Below, one piece after another: positions 1 to 8,578 of a DNA stretch of 64,000 nt. Position 1 is the stretch's first letter; each line of letters begins with the position of its first letter. Below the pieces are notes generated by a model. That model did not search any database and was not told the origin of the DNA. It saw only the letters and a program-made list of their open reading frames with translations. Made by a program: the position numbers and the translations under genes. The DNA comes from Sulfurovum sp. (lineage in GTDB: Bacteria > Campylobacterota > Campylobacteria > Campylobacterales > Sulfurovaceae), in assembly GCA_002733215.1 (NCBI GenBank), contig NVUY01000002.1, positions 82,187 to 146,186 of the forward strand, written 5' to 3'.

Positions 1-547
1 TTTTAAACCCTGCATCTGTATACATGGAGAGCCGAAATGGATTTGAACCTTCAATATAAAGATGTTCTCGAAGCACACCTTTCAAAGTGATATGCAACAA
101 ACGTTTGATAGCATGCTCACTCTCTTGAACACTCAGTTTATCCAAATTTTTATAATCGATCCAGAGATAATGTCCCTCTCCTATGGTTTTCAATAACGCT
201 TCCAGGGTCAACAATTTCCCATTTTTCTCAGTATACTTAAGATTACCCTCTTTATCTTTAACAGGCTTGTCATGGGAAATGATAAAACGGTCCATCTTCA
301 CATCATAATAAAGGTCTGCTTCCACACCCAAAGCACCCTCTGTAAATGCACGCTGCATACTGACAATAGAGTTTTGCTCACTATGTGTAGTATAGAGTCC
401 GCGTGCGGCCCAGACCTTATGACAACTATCATAGACAGAGTCATCATTGTTGTCTTTCAACTGTCTGTCAACATAGGCAACAGTAAGATTCCAGATGACA
501 ACAACCATTACCATCAGAATGATACCTATGGTCTTTTTATTCATCAT
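1..547 (-). CDS. membrane-anchored glycerophosphodiester phosphodiesterase-like protein (3' part missing)
   Basis: Reading the minus strand from the double ATG gives a protein with an N-terminal membrane anchor (about residues 6-25) followed by a GDPD-like start: a His plus ARG and SEQNS (like the family HRG...PENT), then GVEADLYYDVK with the metal-binding E-x-D, then ISHDKP with the catalytic His-Asp. The frame runs open off the left edge, so the C-terminal part is not seen. GDPD enzymes hydrolyse glycerophosphodiesters to glycerol-3-phosphate and an alcohol; the anchor would place this one on the periplasmic face. It begins 9 bases after the stop of the LTA-synthase-like gene, with an AAGAAGAG ribosome site; the second ATG (544) has better spacing. 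Its neighbours suggest trimming or recycling of phosphoglycerol groups, which is inference. Confidence 0.75.
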   Translation of the reverse strand, partial: MMNKKTIGIILMVMVVVIWNLTVAYVDRQLKDNNDDSVYDSCHKVWAARGLYTTHSEQNSIVSMQRAFTEGALGVEADLYYDVKMDRFIISHDKPVKDKEGNLKYTEKNGKLLTLEALLKTIGEGHYLWIDYKNLDKLSVQESEHAIKRLLHITLKGVLREHLYIEGSNPFRLSMYTDAGFK

Positions 548-556
548 ATCTCTTCT

Positions 557-2446
557 TTAGCGGAATAAACGCTTATCGTACAGATGATTGAGTCCTATCA
601 CAAAGGCCAAAGCATCTTTTTCCAACTCTACGTCATGTTCTGTCGGCACTAAATGCGTATCAACATAAAGAAATGTTTCTGCCGGTCTCATAGGTCTGAT
701 GATGGCCACTTTATCTCCTACTCTTAAAGCATAATTTTCATTGAACTGCATCAGATTGACATCCTTTTTCGCATCAGAAAAAATAGATTTTCCCAAAATA
801 GGATACTCAAAATCTTTTCCCATCAAGTCCAAAGCTGTGGCAAGGACATCTGGTTGAGAGATCAGTTCATCGTAGATCTTCGGTGCTATTCCCTCTCCTA
901 TGATGAGTGCCGGAATACGGAACATATTGATAGGGACAGCATCATCACCATAGACACGAATGTTGTGGTCTGAGATCACGACAAAGACCGTATCTTTATA
1001 ATAAGGCAGTTTTTTTGCTTCTTTGAAAAATTCTCCTATGGCATAATCAGCATACTGTATAGCATTTTCCACACACTGCACCCCTTTTTTGACAGGTTCT
1101 ACCCGACCTTCCGGAATATCAAAAGGGCTATGGTTTGAAGAGCTGAACATGAGTGCTGCAAAGGGTTTTCCTTCTTTATAAAGTGCAGAGAATCTTTCAT
1201 TGCTTTTGATCGCCAGATCTTCATCACTCACCCCCCAAGTAGAGACAGCTTTAGGATTCAGATAATCTTTTTCTTCAATGATCTCATCAAATCCATTACC
1301 CAGGAACCAGGAACGCATGTTGTCAAAACGTGCCTCACCGCCATAGAGGAACATCGTATGGTAGCCCAATGGTTTGAGCAGTGAAGAGAAGGTAAAGAAA
1401 TCACTCTGTGATTTGCTTCGCTTTACCACACCTTTACCCGGTACAGCCAAAAACCCTGATGTCACTCCTGCGATACCTCTGACGGACCTCGTTCCGTTGG
1501 AATAGGTTTCAGAGAACCAGATAGCCTCTTTTTTAAGTTTCAGTAACTCTGGCGTGATCTCAGGCGTCACAAACTGATACCCCAAACTCTCTTGAAGAAA
1601 AATCACAAGATTTTTCTTTTTTGTACTTGGGAAATGTGTTTTCTCCATTCTTGAAAAAACCGAAGCTGCAGAAAAGTCATTACCTTCAATACCCAGTGTA
1701 TTTTGCATCCTTTGCAGTGCTTCCTCCGTAGACATTTGTCCATACTGTTTGATCGCTTTGGTTGCATACATTTTGTTGGTATACATGGCATAGCCTATGG
1801 AGTAAAGTGAATTTTTTGTGACTTCATTGACTATGCGATTGGTAGAGTACATGGCATCTGAAATATTTGCAGCTCTGTGCCCGAAAGAAGAACGAATACC
1901 GATAAACAGGAGTAGTGCCAGAGGGAGAAACCAAAGTGCTCTTTTCCATAAAGGTGTTTGCAACACAGTAAGAAAACTCTCTTTGGTTTTTCGCAGGAAG
2001 ATCCATGCAAAGAGCCCTATCATGATAAAAGTCATAGTGAGTGCCAATTTGTAGTCTGCAATGATCATATTGAACACTTCTACGGGGTATTCCAGATACT
2101 CTACGAACTTAAAGTTGGGACGCACATCATACTGAACGAAGAAAGGGAAAGTAGCATTTTCTATGTAAATCAGCATACTCAGAACAACGACAAAATAGAG
2201 ACGTAAAAAAAAGTTTGAAATTTTTGCCAAACCCATGGGTGAAAAACTCAGTACAATAAGAGGAATGACAAGGAGCATAGAAGCGACCATGGTGTCCATC
2301 TTCAATCCATAGACAAAACTTAGCCAATAGTTGACCCCACTGTCGGAAAATCTATCAAAATAAATACTAAAAAGAGCCACCCGCCCTAAAAAAAAGACTC
2401 CCACCATCAGCAGATAATAGGTGAATAGTTTCTTAACCATTTGCAT
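557..2446 (-). CDS. LTA synthase / OpgB-like phosphoglycerol (or phosphoethanolamine) transferase
   Basis: This is a 629-residue inner-membrane protein with about five hydrophobic segments in residues 1-190 and an alkaline-phosphatase-fold (sulfatase-type) periplasmic domain. Residues matching the LtaS active site are visible: Glu286 in FLQESLG, Thr319 in SNGTRSVRG as the likely nucleophile, Arg373 in GGEARFDNM, His439 in SSNHSPF, and Asp493-His494 in VISDHN. Family members move sn-glycerol-1-phosphate from phosphatidylglycerol to a glycan (LtaS, OpgB); related enzymes move phosphoethanolamine. Gram-negatives make no lipoteichoic acid, so the acceptor is probably LOS core or another envelope glycan. 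It overlaps the upstream TIM-barrel gene by 14 bases, so the two are probably translated together. The family call is firm; the transferred group is not known. Confidence 0.82.
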   Translation of the reverse strand: MQMVKKLFTYYLLMVGVFFLGRVALFSIYFDRFSDSGVNYWLSFVYGLKMDTMVASMLLVIPLIVLSFSPMGLAKISNFFLRLYFVVVLSMLIYIENATFPFFVQYDVRPNFKFVEYLEYPVEVFNMIIADYKLALTMTFIMIGLFAWIFLRKTKESFLTVLQTPLWKRALWFLPLALLLFIGIRSSFGHRAANISDAMYSTNRIVNEVTKNSLYSIGYAMYTNKMYATKAIKQYGQMSTEEALQRMQNTLGIEGNDFSAASVFSRMEKTHFPSTKKKNLVIFLQESLGYQFVTPEITPELLKLKKEAIWFSETYSNGTRSVRGIAGVTSGFLAVPGKGVVKRSKSQSDFFTFSSLLKPLGYHTMFLYGGEARFDNMRSWFLGNGFDEIIEEKDYLNPKAVSTWGVSDEDLAIKSNERFSALYKEGKPFAALMFSSSNHSPFDIPEGRVEPVKKGVQCVENAIQYADYAIGEFFKEAKKLPYYKDTVFVVISDHNIRVYGDDAVPINMFRIPALIIGEGIAPKIYDELISQPDVLATALDLMGKDFEYPILGKSIFSDAKKDVNLMQFNENYALRVGDKVAIIRPMRPAETFLYVDTHLVPTEHDVELEKDALAFVIGLNHLYDKRLFR

Positions 2447-3491
2447 AAGACTCCTTTACGATCTTTTTATACTCTTCAAATGCTTTTGTTTTGCGTATGA
2501 TGCCACTTCTGTCATCCACCAGACCATAACCAGGTGCAATGAGCTGATGCCAGTAGACCCGCTGTATCTTTCCGCTCTCTTTGGCTGTTTCTAAATACTC
2601 TTTCATAAACTCTGAATACGCCTCTTCACTCACACACTCCGCCTCTGAGGTCGGTGCATAGGGAGCAGTGCTTGAGAGTGGCCAATTCACTTCAGTGATG
2701 TAGATCTTGGCATTTGTCTTAGGTGAAAGTTTAGCCAGAGAATAAAGCATTGAGATCTTGTTCTTCATGTCAAAAATACCCATTTGTGTATTGCATGGAC
2801 TGCCTCTTCGATCTACATACAGCAGAGAAGATAATCTGTCATATTTGAGAGAAAAAAAGTTGAAAAGCGTACGAATGGTGTAATAATATTCAAAATCTAT
2901 AACGGATGAACCTATGAGTTTCAAATTTGGATATTTTTCATCTCTGATCGTTTGAATGCGTTGATACCATTTCATATATTCACCCATAGAAAAGAAGCCC
3001 CATTTTGTACGGTTAATGGCATTCCCTATCTGATACTCCTGCACCAAAGGAGAGAACTTTTCAAAAATCGTTGTAATATCTTTAGCCAGCAGTACCTCAT
3101 CTTCTATGTGTTCTCTGTCCTGCAGTATATTTAAGAGTACCTCTTTGTCTTCTCCAAAACTTTTAACGAAAGTCACATACTCTTCTATCCTGTCCATCTC
3201 CCACAAGGGCATACGCACCAGCAGATGTTTTACACCAAGCTCCTCTATAAGCTCTTTTTGTACTTCGCCCTTGTCAAAGCTCACTCCCATGCCGTAAAAG
3301 TCTTTTTTATCTACTTTTTTACCCTTGAACAGAGGCATAAGCATAATACTGAGAGGGAAAAATATTAGCGTGCTCAAATAGAGCGGTATCTTATCCCACC
3401 TGTGTTTCTTACGCATCATCTTCTTATACACTTTGTCTTTTAGCAGATGTGGCTGGTCTGAGTATTTATCCCAAATAAAAGGAGTTTTCAT
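2433..3491 (-). CDS. membrane-anchored glycoside-hydrolase-like TIM-barrel protein
   Basis: A protein of 352 residues with a basic N-terminus and one membrane segment (about 36-55), followed by a domain that reads like a clan GH-A (beta/alpha)8 barrel. The strand-7 position ITEVNW (Glu267) resembles a catalytic nucleophile. The strand-4 position, where GH-A enzymes have Asn-Glu, reads YQIGNAIN (156-160), so the usual acid/base Glu is replaced by Ala. It may therefore be a glycan-binding or otherwise inactive relative, or may use another residue. It overlaps the WaaE-like gene upstream (4 bases) and the LTA-synthase-like gene downstream (14 bases), so it belongs to the LOS operon. I do not recognise a named homologue; the GH assignment rests on two motifs and the predicted length. 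Confidence 0.55.
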   Translation of the reverse strand: MKTPFIWDKYSDQPHLLKDKVYKKMMRKKHRWDKIPLYLSTLIFFPLSIMLMPLFKGKKVDKKDFYGMGVSFDKGEVQKELIEELGVKHLLVRMPLWEMDRIEEYVTFVKSFGEDKEVLLNILQDREHIEDEVLLAKDITTIFEKFSPLVQEYQIGNAINRTKWGFFSMGEYMKWYQRIQTIRDEKYPNLKLIGSSVIDFEYYYTIRTLFNFFSLKYDRLSSLLYVDRRGSPCNTQMGIFDMKNKISMLYSLAKLSPKTNAKIYITEVNWPLSSTAPYAPTSEAECVSEEAYSEFMKEYLETAKESGKIQRVYWHQLIAPGYGLVDDRSGIIRKTKAFEEYKKIVKESYANG

Positions 3492-4237
3492 TTTTGATCT
3501 TCTTGTGGATCTTTACAGTTAATAAACTGTTTAAGATACTTATAATAGCGTTTATTTGCCGAATTGATCGCTACAGTGAAACCGACCCAGCCTCTTAAAA
3601 AATTGCCTTGAATAATATAGGTTTTAAAGAAAGCGAACATAGGCTTTACTATCACGACAATAAAATAACAGGTTTTTTTCTCTTTGGCTCCCAGATCCGT
3701 ATACATGATCAGTTTGGTCAAGGTCTGGTTTATATTGATGATATTTAAATGTTTAAAAGAATTTTTTAACGTAATGACCTGACTCTCTTTTGGAACAATC
3801 ACACTTTCATGTACTTTGTTATCATTGAATTTTGTATACTTTTTGTTATAGATCCTGACAATATGGTCAGAGTTCTGTGTTTTATGTCCTAAAAAGTAAT
3901 TATTCCGTTTAAGTCTAAAAAGTGTTGTGTTATCGCTGTATTCCTGCGAAGAGATCTCTTCTATCAGTTTAGTCGTTAAAATTTCATCACTGTCCAGGGA
4001 CAAGATCCAGTCATTTTCTGCATACTCCCCAGCCTTGTTCTTAGTCTCTCCAAAGCCAAGGAATTCACCTTTTATGATCTTCACATTAAGATACTTTTTG
4101 GCGATCGCTTCCGTATCATCTGTAGAATCGTTCAGGTATAAGATCACTTCATGAAATGCTTTTAAGGAATCAAGTGACAAAGCAAGAGTATCTTGTGCAT
4201 TTTTTGCCATGATAACAACTGAGATATGATCGATCAT
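3488..4237 (-). CDS. GT2 family glycosyltransferase, WaaE/KdtX-like (LOS core)
   Basis: This 249-residue GT-A enzyme has the N-terminal ISVVIMAKNAQDTL strand, a LNDSTDDT nucleotide-binding segment and the metal-binding Asp-Ser-Asp at 82-84 (LSLDSDE). The pattern GFGETKN before LSLDSDE is typical of the WaaE group, which adds a beta-1,4-linked glucose to heptose I of the inner core in enterics. A hydrophobic stretch near residues 190-215 suggests membrane association. Its ATG lies just 57 bases after the end of the CDP-glycerol transferase-like gene, and its 3' end overlaps the TIM-barrel gene by 4 bases. The sugar it transfers cannot be read from sequence. Confidence 0.8.
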   Translation of the reverse strand: MIDHISVVIMAKNAQDTLALSLDSLKAFHEVILYLNDSTDDTEAIAKKYLNVKIIKGEFLGFGETKNKAGEYAENDWILSLDSDEILTTKLIEEISSQEYSDNTTLFRLKRNNYFLGHKTQNSDHIVRIYNKKYTKFNDNKVHESVIVPKESQVITLKNSFKHLNIININQTLTKLIMYTDLGAKEKKTCYFIVVIVKPMFAFFKTYIIQGNFLRGWVGFTVAINSANKRYYKYLKQFINCKDPQEDQK

Positions 4238-4294
4238 TCACTTTTTCCTTTGCATTTTTTTGCTCTGCATATTGTATCAAGATATCATATACTT

Positions 4295-5341
4295 TTAGAT
4301 TTTAAAATAGTTTAATTTTTTACGTATCTTATAACGGCGTATGAGATTCAGAGGTTTTCTTTTAGGCTTTTTCTCTGCCAGGAATGCCAAACAGGCATCG
4401 ATCACTCTTTGGCTTGATCTTCCGTCATCATAGGGATGTGTCTTTGCAATGAAGGCTTCAACATTTTTCATGATCTCTTCAGGTTTCTCCAAAGCATAGC
4501 TGAGTGCCTCCTCGATCTCGGATGCCTCTGTGACATTAATCATATAATTGTCCGGTTTATTGTTGTTGACAGTGACTACCATCTTCTTTTGAAGGATGAA
4601 TTCTGTAATCGCAGATGTCGTATCTGAAAGCATCACATCAGCCTCTTTCATAAGCGGGATGATATCAAAGGTATCATAAAAAGTCAAATCAATATTTTCC
4701 AGAGCCTGGAACTTTTCAACGATCTCTCGCTCCATATTAGGGTGCAAGATCACCATAAATTTCCATTTTCCAAGTTTAGACAACCTTTCGATCTCTTTTA
4801 CTACATCCGGATCTTTAGCCAGACTGAGACGGGTGCTGAAGGTGGAAGAGATGATGATCACAGGCTTTTTGATGGTCATAGTCTCTTCGCCACTGGAGTC
4901 CAACACCAAGGGAAAAAGCGGATCCACTTTTGACCAACCCGTTTCTGTCACGTCAAAATAATTGTATTTTTTTTGCAATTTTTGAAAAGGCAAGGTTGTG
5001 CTAGGTCCAAAAGTACAGTAGAGATCGAAAAAGCCTCTTATATTAAAATGTCCTCTTGATCCACTGCGTTTATTGACAGAGAAACCATGAAAAACCTGCA
5101 CCTTGATCCCCGGGAAAAAATCGGGAACAGTGTTGGCAGAGACAAGTACCACATCCGGATCAAAGGCCAACACTTCATCCACACTCTCAAGCAGAGTTTC
5201 TTTTGAAGAAAAATGTTTTTTTGTCTCTTCTTCATCACAGAACCACTTCACTTCAAAAGCTCTTTTTTCTATCTCTTCCTGTAAAGGTCTGCCTATGGGT
5301 ATACTGTACGCCCGTGATATATAGATTAAAAAAGATTTCAT
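4295..5341 (-). CDS. CDP-glycerol glycerophosphotransferase family protein
   Basis: This 348-residue protein follows the TagB/TagF plan: a first Rossmann half, then FHGFS (His85 region), then a second half with LHPN (200-202), LSDTTSAITEF (239-249) and DDGRSSQR (305-312). In TagF-type enzymes the paired His residues and the SD(T/S)-S segment bind CDP-glycerol or the phosphate. The family transfers glycerol phosphate (or ribitol phosphate or related groups) from a CDP-activated donor to a lipid-linked or core glycan at the cytoplasmic face. It sits in the LOS cluster beside an LTA-synthase-like enzyme and a GDPD-like enzyme, which supports a glycerophosphate theme. The family also includes sugar-transferring relatives, so the donor is uncertain. 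Confidence 0.7.
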   Translation of the reverse strand: MKSFLIYISRAYSIPIGRPLQEEIEKRAFEVKWFCDEEETKKHFSSKETLLESVDEVLAFDPDVVLVSANTVPDFFPGIKVQVFHGFSVNKRSGSRGHFNIRGFFDLYCTFGPSTTLPFQKLQKKYNYFDVTETGWSKVDPLFPLVLDSSGEETMTIKKPVIIISSTFSTRLSLAKDPDVVKEIERLSKLGKWKFMVILHPNMEREIVEKFQALENIDLTFYDTFDIIPLMKEADVMLSDTTSAITEFILQKKMVVTVNNNKPDNYMINVTEASEIEEALSYALEKPEEIMKNVEAFIAKTHPYDDGRSSQRVIDACLAFLAEKKPKRKPLNLIRRYKIRKKLNYFKI

Positions 5342-5376
5342 GACAAAGCCCTTATAGATGTATCAAAAAAAGAGAT

Positions 5377-6111
5377 TTAAGCCACATCTTTTTTCCCTTT
5401 AAGACGCTTTTTGAAATTTTTCTTCTCTTTATGCTTTTGTGAAGCCTGCACTGCCGTTTGTATCGCTTCTTCTTCATTGATCTGCATCTTTTGGGCATAA
5501 AATTTTGTAATGCTCTTTATATCTTCATCACTTGCCCAGAGTTTTGCAAAGTTTTCCAAACGCCTTTGTCTGTTTAAGTGAGTAAAAGCCATTCGGTTAA
5601 CATCTATTATTTTAATAATATAGGACTCGTTGTCTTTCTTGATCAGAATATTTCCGGGAGAGTAGTCAAGATGTTCAATACCCTCTTCATGTAAAGCATA
5701 GGTAAAGGCAGCAAAGGCAGCAAAAATATTCTCTCTGTCGGGAAACTCATAATCTAAAAACACTTCCCGTATAGTAAAATCATAATGAAACTCTTTACAG
5801 AGAAAATAACTGTCATACAGTAAGCCAAACCTGAAAAACTCTGCATACGCCAGAGGTTCAGGAACAAAGTCAATGATCTTCAAAGAGTTATCATAAGATT
5901 TTTTAGCTTTGGAATCACGCAAAAAAGTATAGGCAAATTTGTTGATCAGATGGGGTATTCTAAACGACTTGACTACGATCTCCTGCCCAAGAAAAGAGAG
6001 TACTTTGATCGCATTCCTTCCCTTGTATGCACCATAGGAAGTCTCCTCGAACTTACTTCTGATCTCTTCCAAGAAAGGAAGATAAGACTTATCTGATACT
6101 TCATACTTCAT
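5377..6111 (-). CDS. WaaP/InaA-family LOS core kinase-like protein
   Basis: A protein of 244 residues with a small protein-kinase-like fold. Lys48 (EIVVKSF) is the likely ATP-contacting lysine. HLDYSPGNIL (147-156) gives the catalytic Asp149 and metal-binding Asn154, and IIDVNRM holds the DFG-equivalent Asp170. WaaP/RfaP and KdkA relatives phosphorylate inner-core heptose or Kdo in the cytoplasm. It starts immediately next to the hldE stop codon (the two abut), consistent with heptose as acceptor. The C-terminal 30 residues are very Lys-rich, as expected for a membrane-surface protein. The exact sugar and position phosphorylated are not known. Confidence 0.75.
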   Translation of the reverse strand: MKYEVSDKSYLPFLEEIRSKFEETSYGAYKGRNAIKVLSFLGQEIVVKSFRIPHLINKFAYTFLRDSKAKKSYDNSLKIIDFVPEPLAYAEFFRFGLLYDSYFLCKEFHYDFTIREVFLDYEFPDRENIFAAFAAFTYALHEEGIEHLDYSPGNILIKKDNESYIIKIIDVNRMAFTHLNRQRRLENFAKLWASDEDIKSITKFYAQKMQINEEEAIQTAVQASQKHKEKKNFKKRLKGKKDVA

Positions 6112-7533
6112 TTAACATGTACCGCTACCTTGGATCTTATGGATGGTTTTTGTGGTACTTCGGCCGTCAACGAACTGTACCAGTTTGACTTCTCCTGCAA
6201 TGTCAGAACCCACCACTTCTTTGCCTTCGTAGTCACCACCTTTGACCAAAACATCAGGTGCTACCATCTTTATAAGATCATAGGGTGTTTCTTCAGAAAA
6301 TATAGTGACAAAATCCACACTCTCCAAAGCAGAGAGGATATAGGCCCTATCCTCTGCCGGGTTTATGGGACGATCTTCACCTTTTAGACGCTTCACACTT
6401 TCATCAGAATTCAATCCGAGTATAAGCACATCTCCGTAAGATTTTGCCGTATCCAGATAACTAACATGTCCACGGTGAAGGATATCAAAACAGCCATTGG
6501 TAAAGACGATCTTCTTACCCAGTTTTTTCAGTCTCTGCACTTGTACTTTGATCTCATCAAAACTTTTAATATGACTTTCTATTGTCCTTTTATGGATACT
6601 GGCTCTGTAGTGTTCTATCTCATCGAGTGTTGCTGTGGCAGATCCCAGTTTACCTACAACCACACCTGCGGCAAGATTTGCGAACTCAACAGCAGAGACG
6701 ATCTCTTTTCCCTGTGCCAAAGCATAACCCAGTGAAGCCAGCACGGTATCTCCCGCACCCGTCACATCATACACTTCTCTGGCAACGGTAGGTCGCATGA
6801 TCAGTCTATTTTCAAATATTGCTATGCCATCTTCACTCAGTGTGATAAGAGAAACCTTAAGGCTCGCGATCTCTTTAAGTTTTTTAAGTGCTTCTATAAG
6901 TGTCATATCGTCCACTATTTCCACACCTGAAGCCTTGATGGCTTCTTTTTTATTTGGCGTCAGTAAATAGGCACCGGCATACTTGCTGTAATCATTGCCT
7001 TTAGGATCTACCAATACCCTTATTTGTTTTTGGTTTGCATACTGTATGATCTTCTGTGTCAACTCTTTTGTCAATACACCCTTGCCGTAATCAGAGAGTA
7101 AAATGATCTCATAGGCGTCACAAATAGCCGTAAATTTTGCATAAAGTGCTTCTTCACTTTGCGCTAAGATATCTTCTTTACTCTCTTTATCATAACGTAC
7201 CACTTGTGAATGAGATGCGATGATACGGCTCTTTTTCGATGTCTTGCGATCTACCTGTTTGAGCAGATAGGCATTTGTTCCGATGGCTTCAAGCATATTC
7301 TGAAGTTCTTCACCGGCTTCATCTTTCCCGATAACCGAAAGTACAGAGACTTCACATCCAAGACTGTACAGGTTATTCACCACATTACCGGCACCACCAA
7401 GCACCGTAGACTCTCTATCGATGTCAACCACCTGTACAGGGGCTTCCGGAGAGATTCGGTTGACCGATCCCCAAAGGTAATGGTCTATCATCAAGTCACC
7501 AATGACCAGGATTTTAGCTTGCTTATTTGGCAT
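6112..7533 (-). CDS. hldE: bifunctional heptose-7-phosphate kinase / heptose-1-phosphate adenylyltransferase
   Basis: HldE catalyses two steps of ADP-heptose synthesis: phosphorylation of D-glycero-D-manno-heptose 7-phosphate at C1, and later adenylylation of the 1-phosphate. The 473 residues contain a ribokinase-fold domain (1-315) with GGAGNVVNN (46-54) and GAGDT (259-263, catalytic Asp262), then a nucleotidyltransferase domain with FTNGCFDILHRGH (HxGH at 353-356). Full length for the family. It overlaps hldD by 11 bases, so the two ADP-heptose enzymes are coupled. gmhA and gmhB, the other pathway genes, are not in this window. Confidence 0.96.
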   Translation of the reverse strand: MPNKQAKILVIGDLMIDHYLWGSVNRISPEAPVQVVDIDRESTVLGGAGNVVNNLYSLGCEVSVLSVIGKDEAGEELQNMLEAIGTNAYLLKQVDRKTSKKSRIIASHSQVVRYDKESKEDILAQSEEALYAKFTAICDAYEIILLSDYGKGVLTKELTQKIIQYANQKQIRVLVDPKGNDYSKYAGAYLLTPNKKEAIKASGVEIVDDMTLIEALKKLKEIASLKVSLITLSEDGIAIFENRLIMRPTVAREVYDVTGAGDTVLASLGYALAQGKEIVSAVEFANLAAGVVVGKLGSATATLDEIEHYRASIHKRTIESHIKSFDEIKVQVQRLKKLGKKIVFTNGCFDILHRGHVSYLDTAKSYGDVLILGLNSDESVKRLKGEDRPINPAEDRAYILSALESVDFVTIFSEETPYDLIKMVAPDVLVKGGDYEGKEVVGSDIAGEVKLVQFVDGRSTTKTIHKIQGSGTC

Positions 7534-8539
7534 GGGTCACTTCTGTTTCAAAAAGATCTTTGATCTCAGGGATATAGGCTTTGATCCCCTCTTCCATCTC
7601 AAAACGCGGCAGATAGCCCAATGCTTCTTTGGTCGTTTCGATATTGGCTTGCGTAAAGAACTGATACTGCCCGACAAAAGGATTTGGAATATACTCTTTG
7701 CCGTTGTCAATGTCAAGTTCTTTTTGTAAAATGTTGACAATATCTTCAAAACTTCGCGCTTTACCCGTACCCACATTATACACTCCGGACTTTTTAGGAC
7801 TGCATGCTTTAATGTTTGCCTGTATCACATCTTCTATGTAAATAAAATCTCTTAAGATTTTGTCAGACCCTTCAAAAAGTCTGGGTGTCTTCCTTGCCAG
7901 GATCTGATGTCCAAACTGAACGACCATGGAAGCGGTAGTATTTTTAAAAAATTCTCTTTGACCATAGACATTAAAATACTTCAATCCTACGATATCAATA
8001 TCCACACCTTTTTTCAGATAAGCAGTCGTGATGTTGTCCATCATCACTTTTGAAAAACCATAAGCATTATTGGGCTGCTCATAGCCTACTTCAAACCTGT
8101 CACTGTCACCATAGGTTGCCCCGGAAGAGGCATAGATCATATTGGCACCGTGTTTGATAGCGATCTTTAAGAGATCTTCATAGGCATTGACATTGGTTTT
8201 GATCATTAGATCTTGTTCTGCTACGGTAGTGTCAGAAATAGCTGCCTGATGAAAGATATAATCAAAGCTGTGGTTTTCTTCCAAAGATCTTAACGCCTGA
8301 GCGTCATTGATATCTCCAGAGATCACAAACCCTTTAAATCCCAAGAGGTTTTTGAAGTGTCCAAAACTTTTGAGGTTTCCGTTAGAGAATGTTTCTCCAC
8401 TTCTAAACGAGTCAAAGACCACCACTGTAGCCTCGGGGTAATGTTCCTGAAAATAAAAAGCCAGACTGCTGCCTATGAACCCTGCTCCGCCTGTAATGAG
8501 TATGGTTTTGTCATTAAAATCTATATCAGTATACTTCAT
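7523..8539 (-). CDS. hldD: ADP-L-glycero-D-manno-heptose 6-epimerase
   Basis: HldD converts ADP-D-glycero-beta-D-manno-heptose to the L-glycero form, the donor used by heptosyltransferase WaaC. The 338-residue extended SDR has GGAGFIGSS (17-25) for NADP binding, ASSGATYGD, and the Tyr-x3-Lys pair in AYGFSK. The segment REFFKNTTASMV is typical of the family. It overlaps the following hldE gene and is preceded by about 40 A+T-rich bases after the PbgA-like gene. Start chosen at the ATG 13 residues before the first beta strand, because no closer start has a good ribosome site. Confidence 0.93.
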   Translation of the reverse strand: MKYTDIDFNDKTILITGGAGFIGSSLAFYFQEHYPEATVVVFDSFRSGETFSNGNLKSFGHFKNLLGFKGFVISGDINDAQALRSLEENHSFDYIFHQAAISDTTVAEQDLMIKTNVNAYEDLLKIAIKHGANMIYASSGATYGDSDRFEVGYEQPNNAYGFSKVMMDNITTAYLKKGVDIDIVGLKYFNVYGQREFFKNTTASMVVQFGHQILARKTPRLFEGSDKILRDFIYIEDVIQANIKACSPKKSGVYNVGTGKARSFEDIVNILQKELDIDNGKEYIPNPFVGQYQFFTQANIETTKEALGYLPRFEMEEGIKAYIPEIKDLFETEVTHAK

Positions 8540-8578
8540 CTACCATCCATTATCAAATTATATTTAATATTATATCTT

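Noticed and set aside
272-568. Plus-strand frame at the left edge
   Set aside because: It is antisense to the GDPD-like gene, which has clear catalytic motifs on the minus strand.
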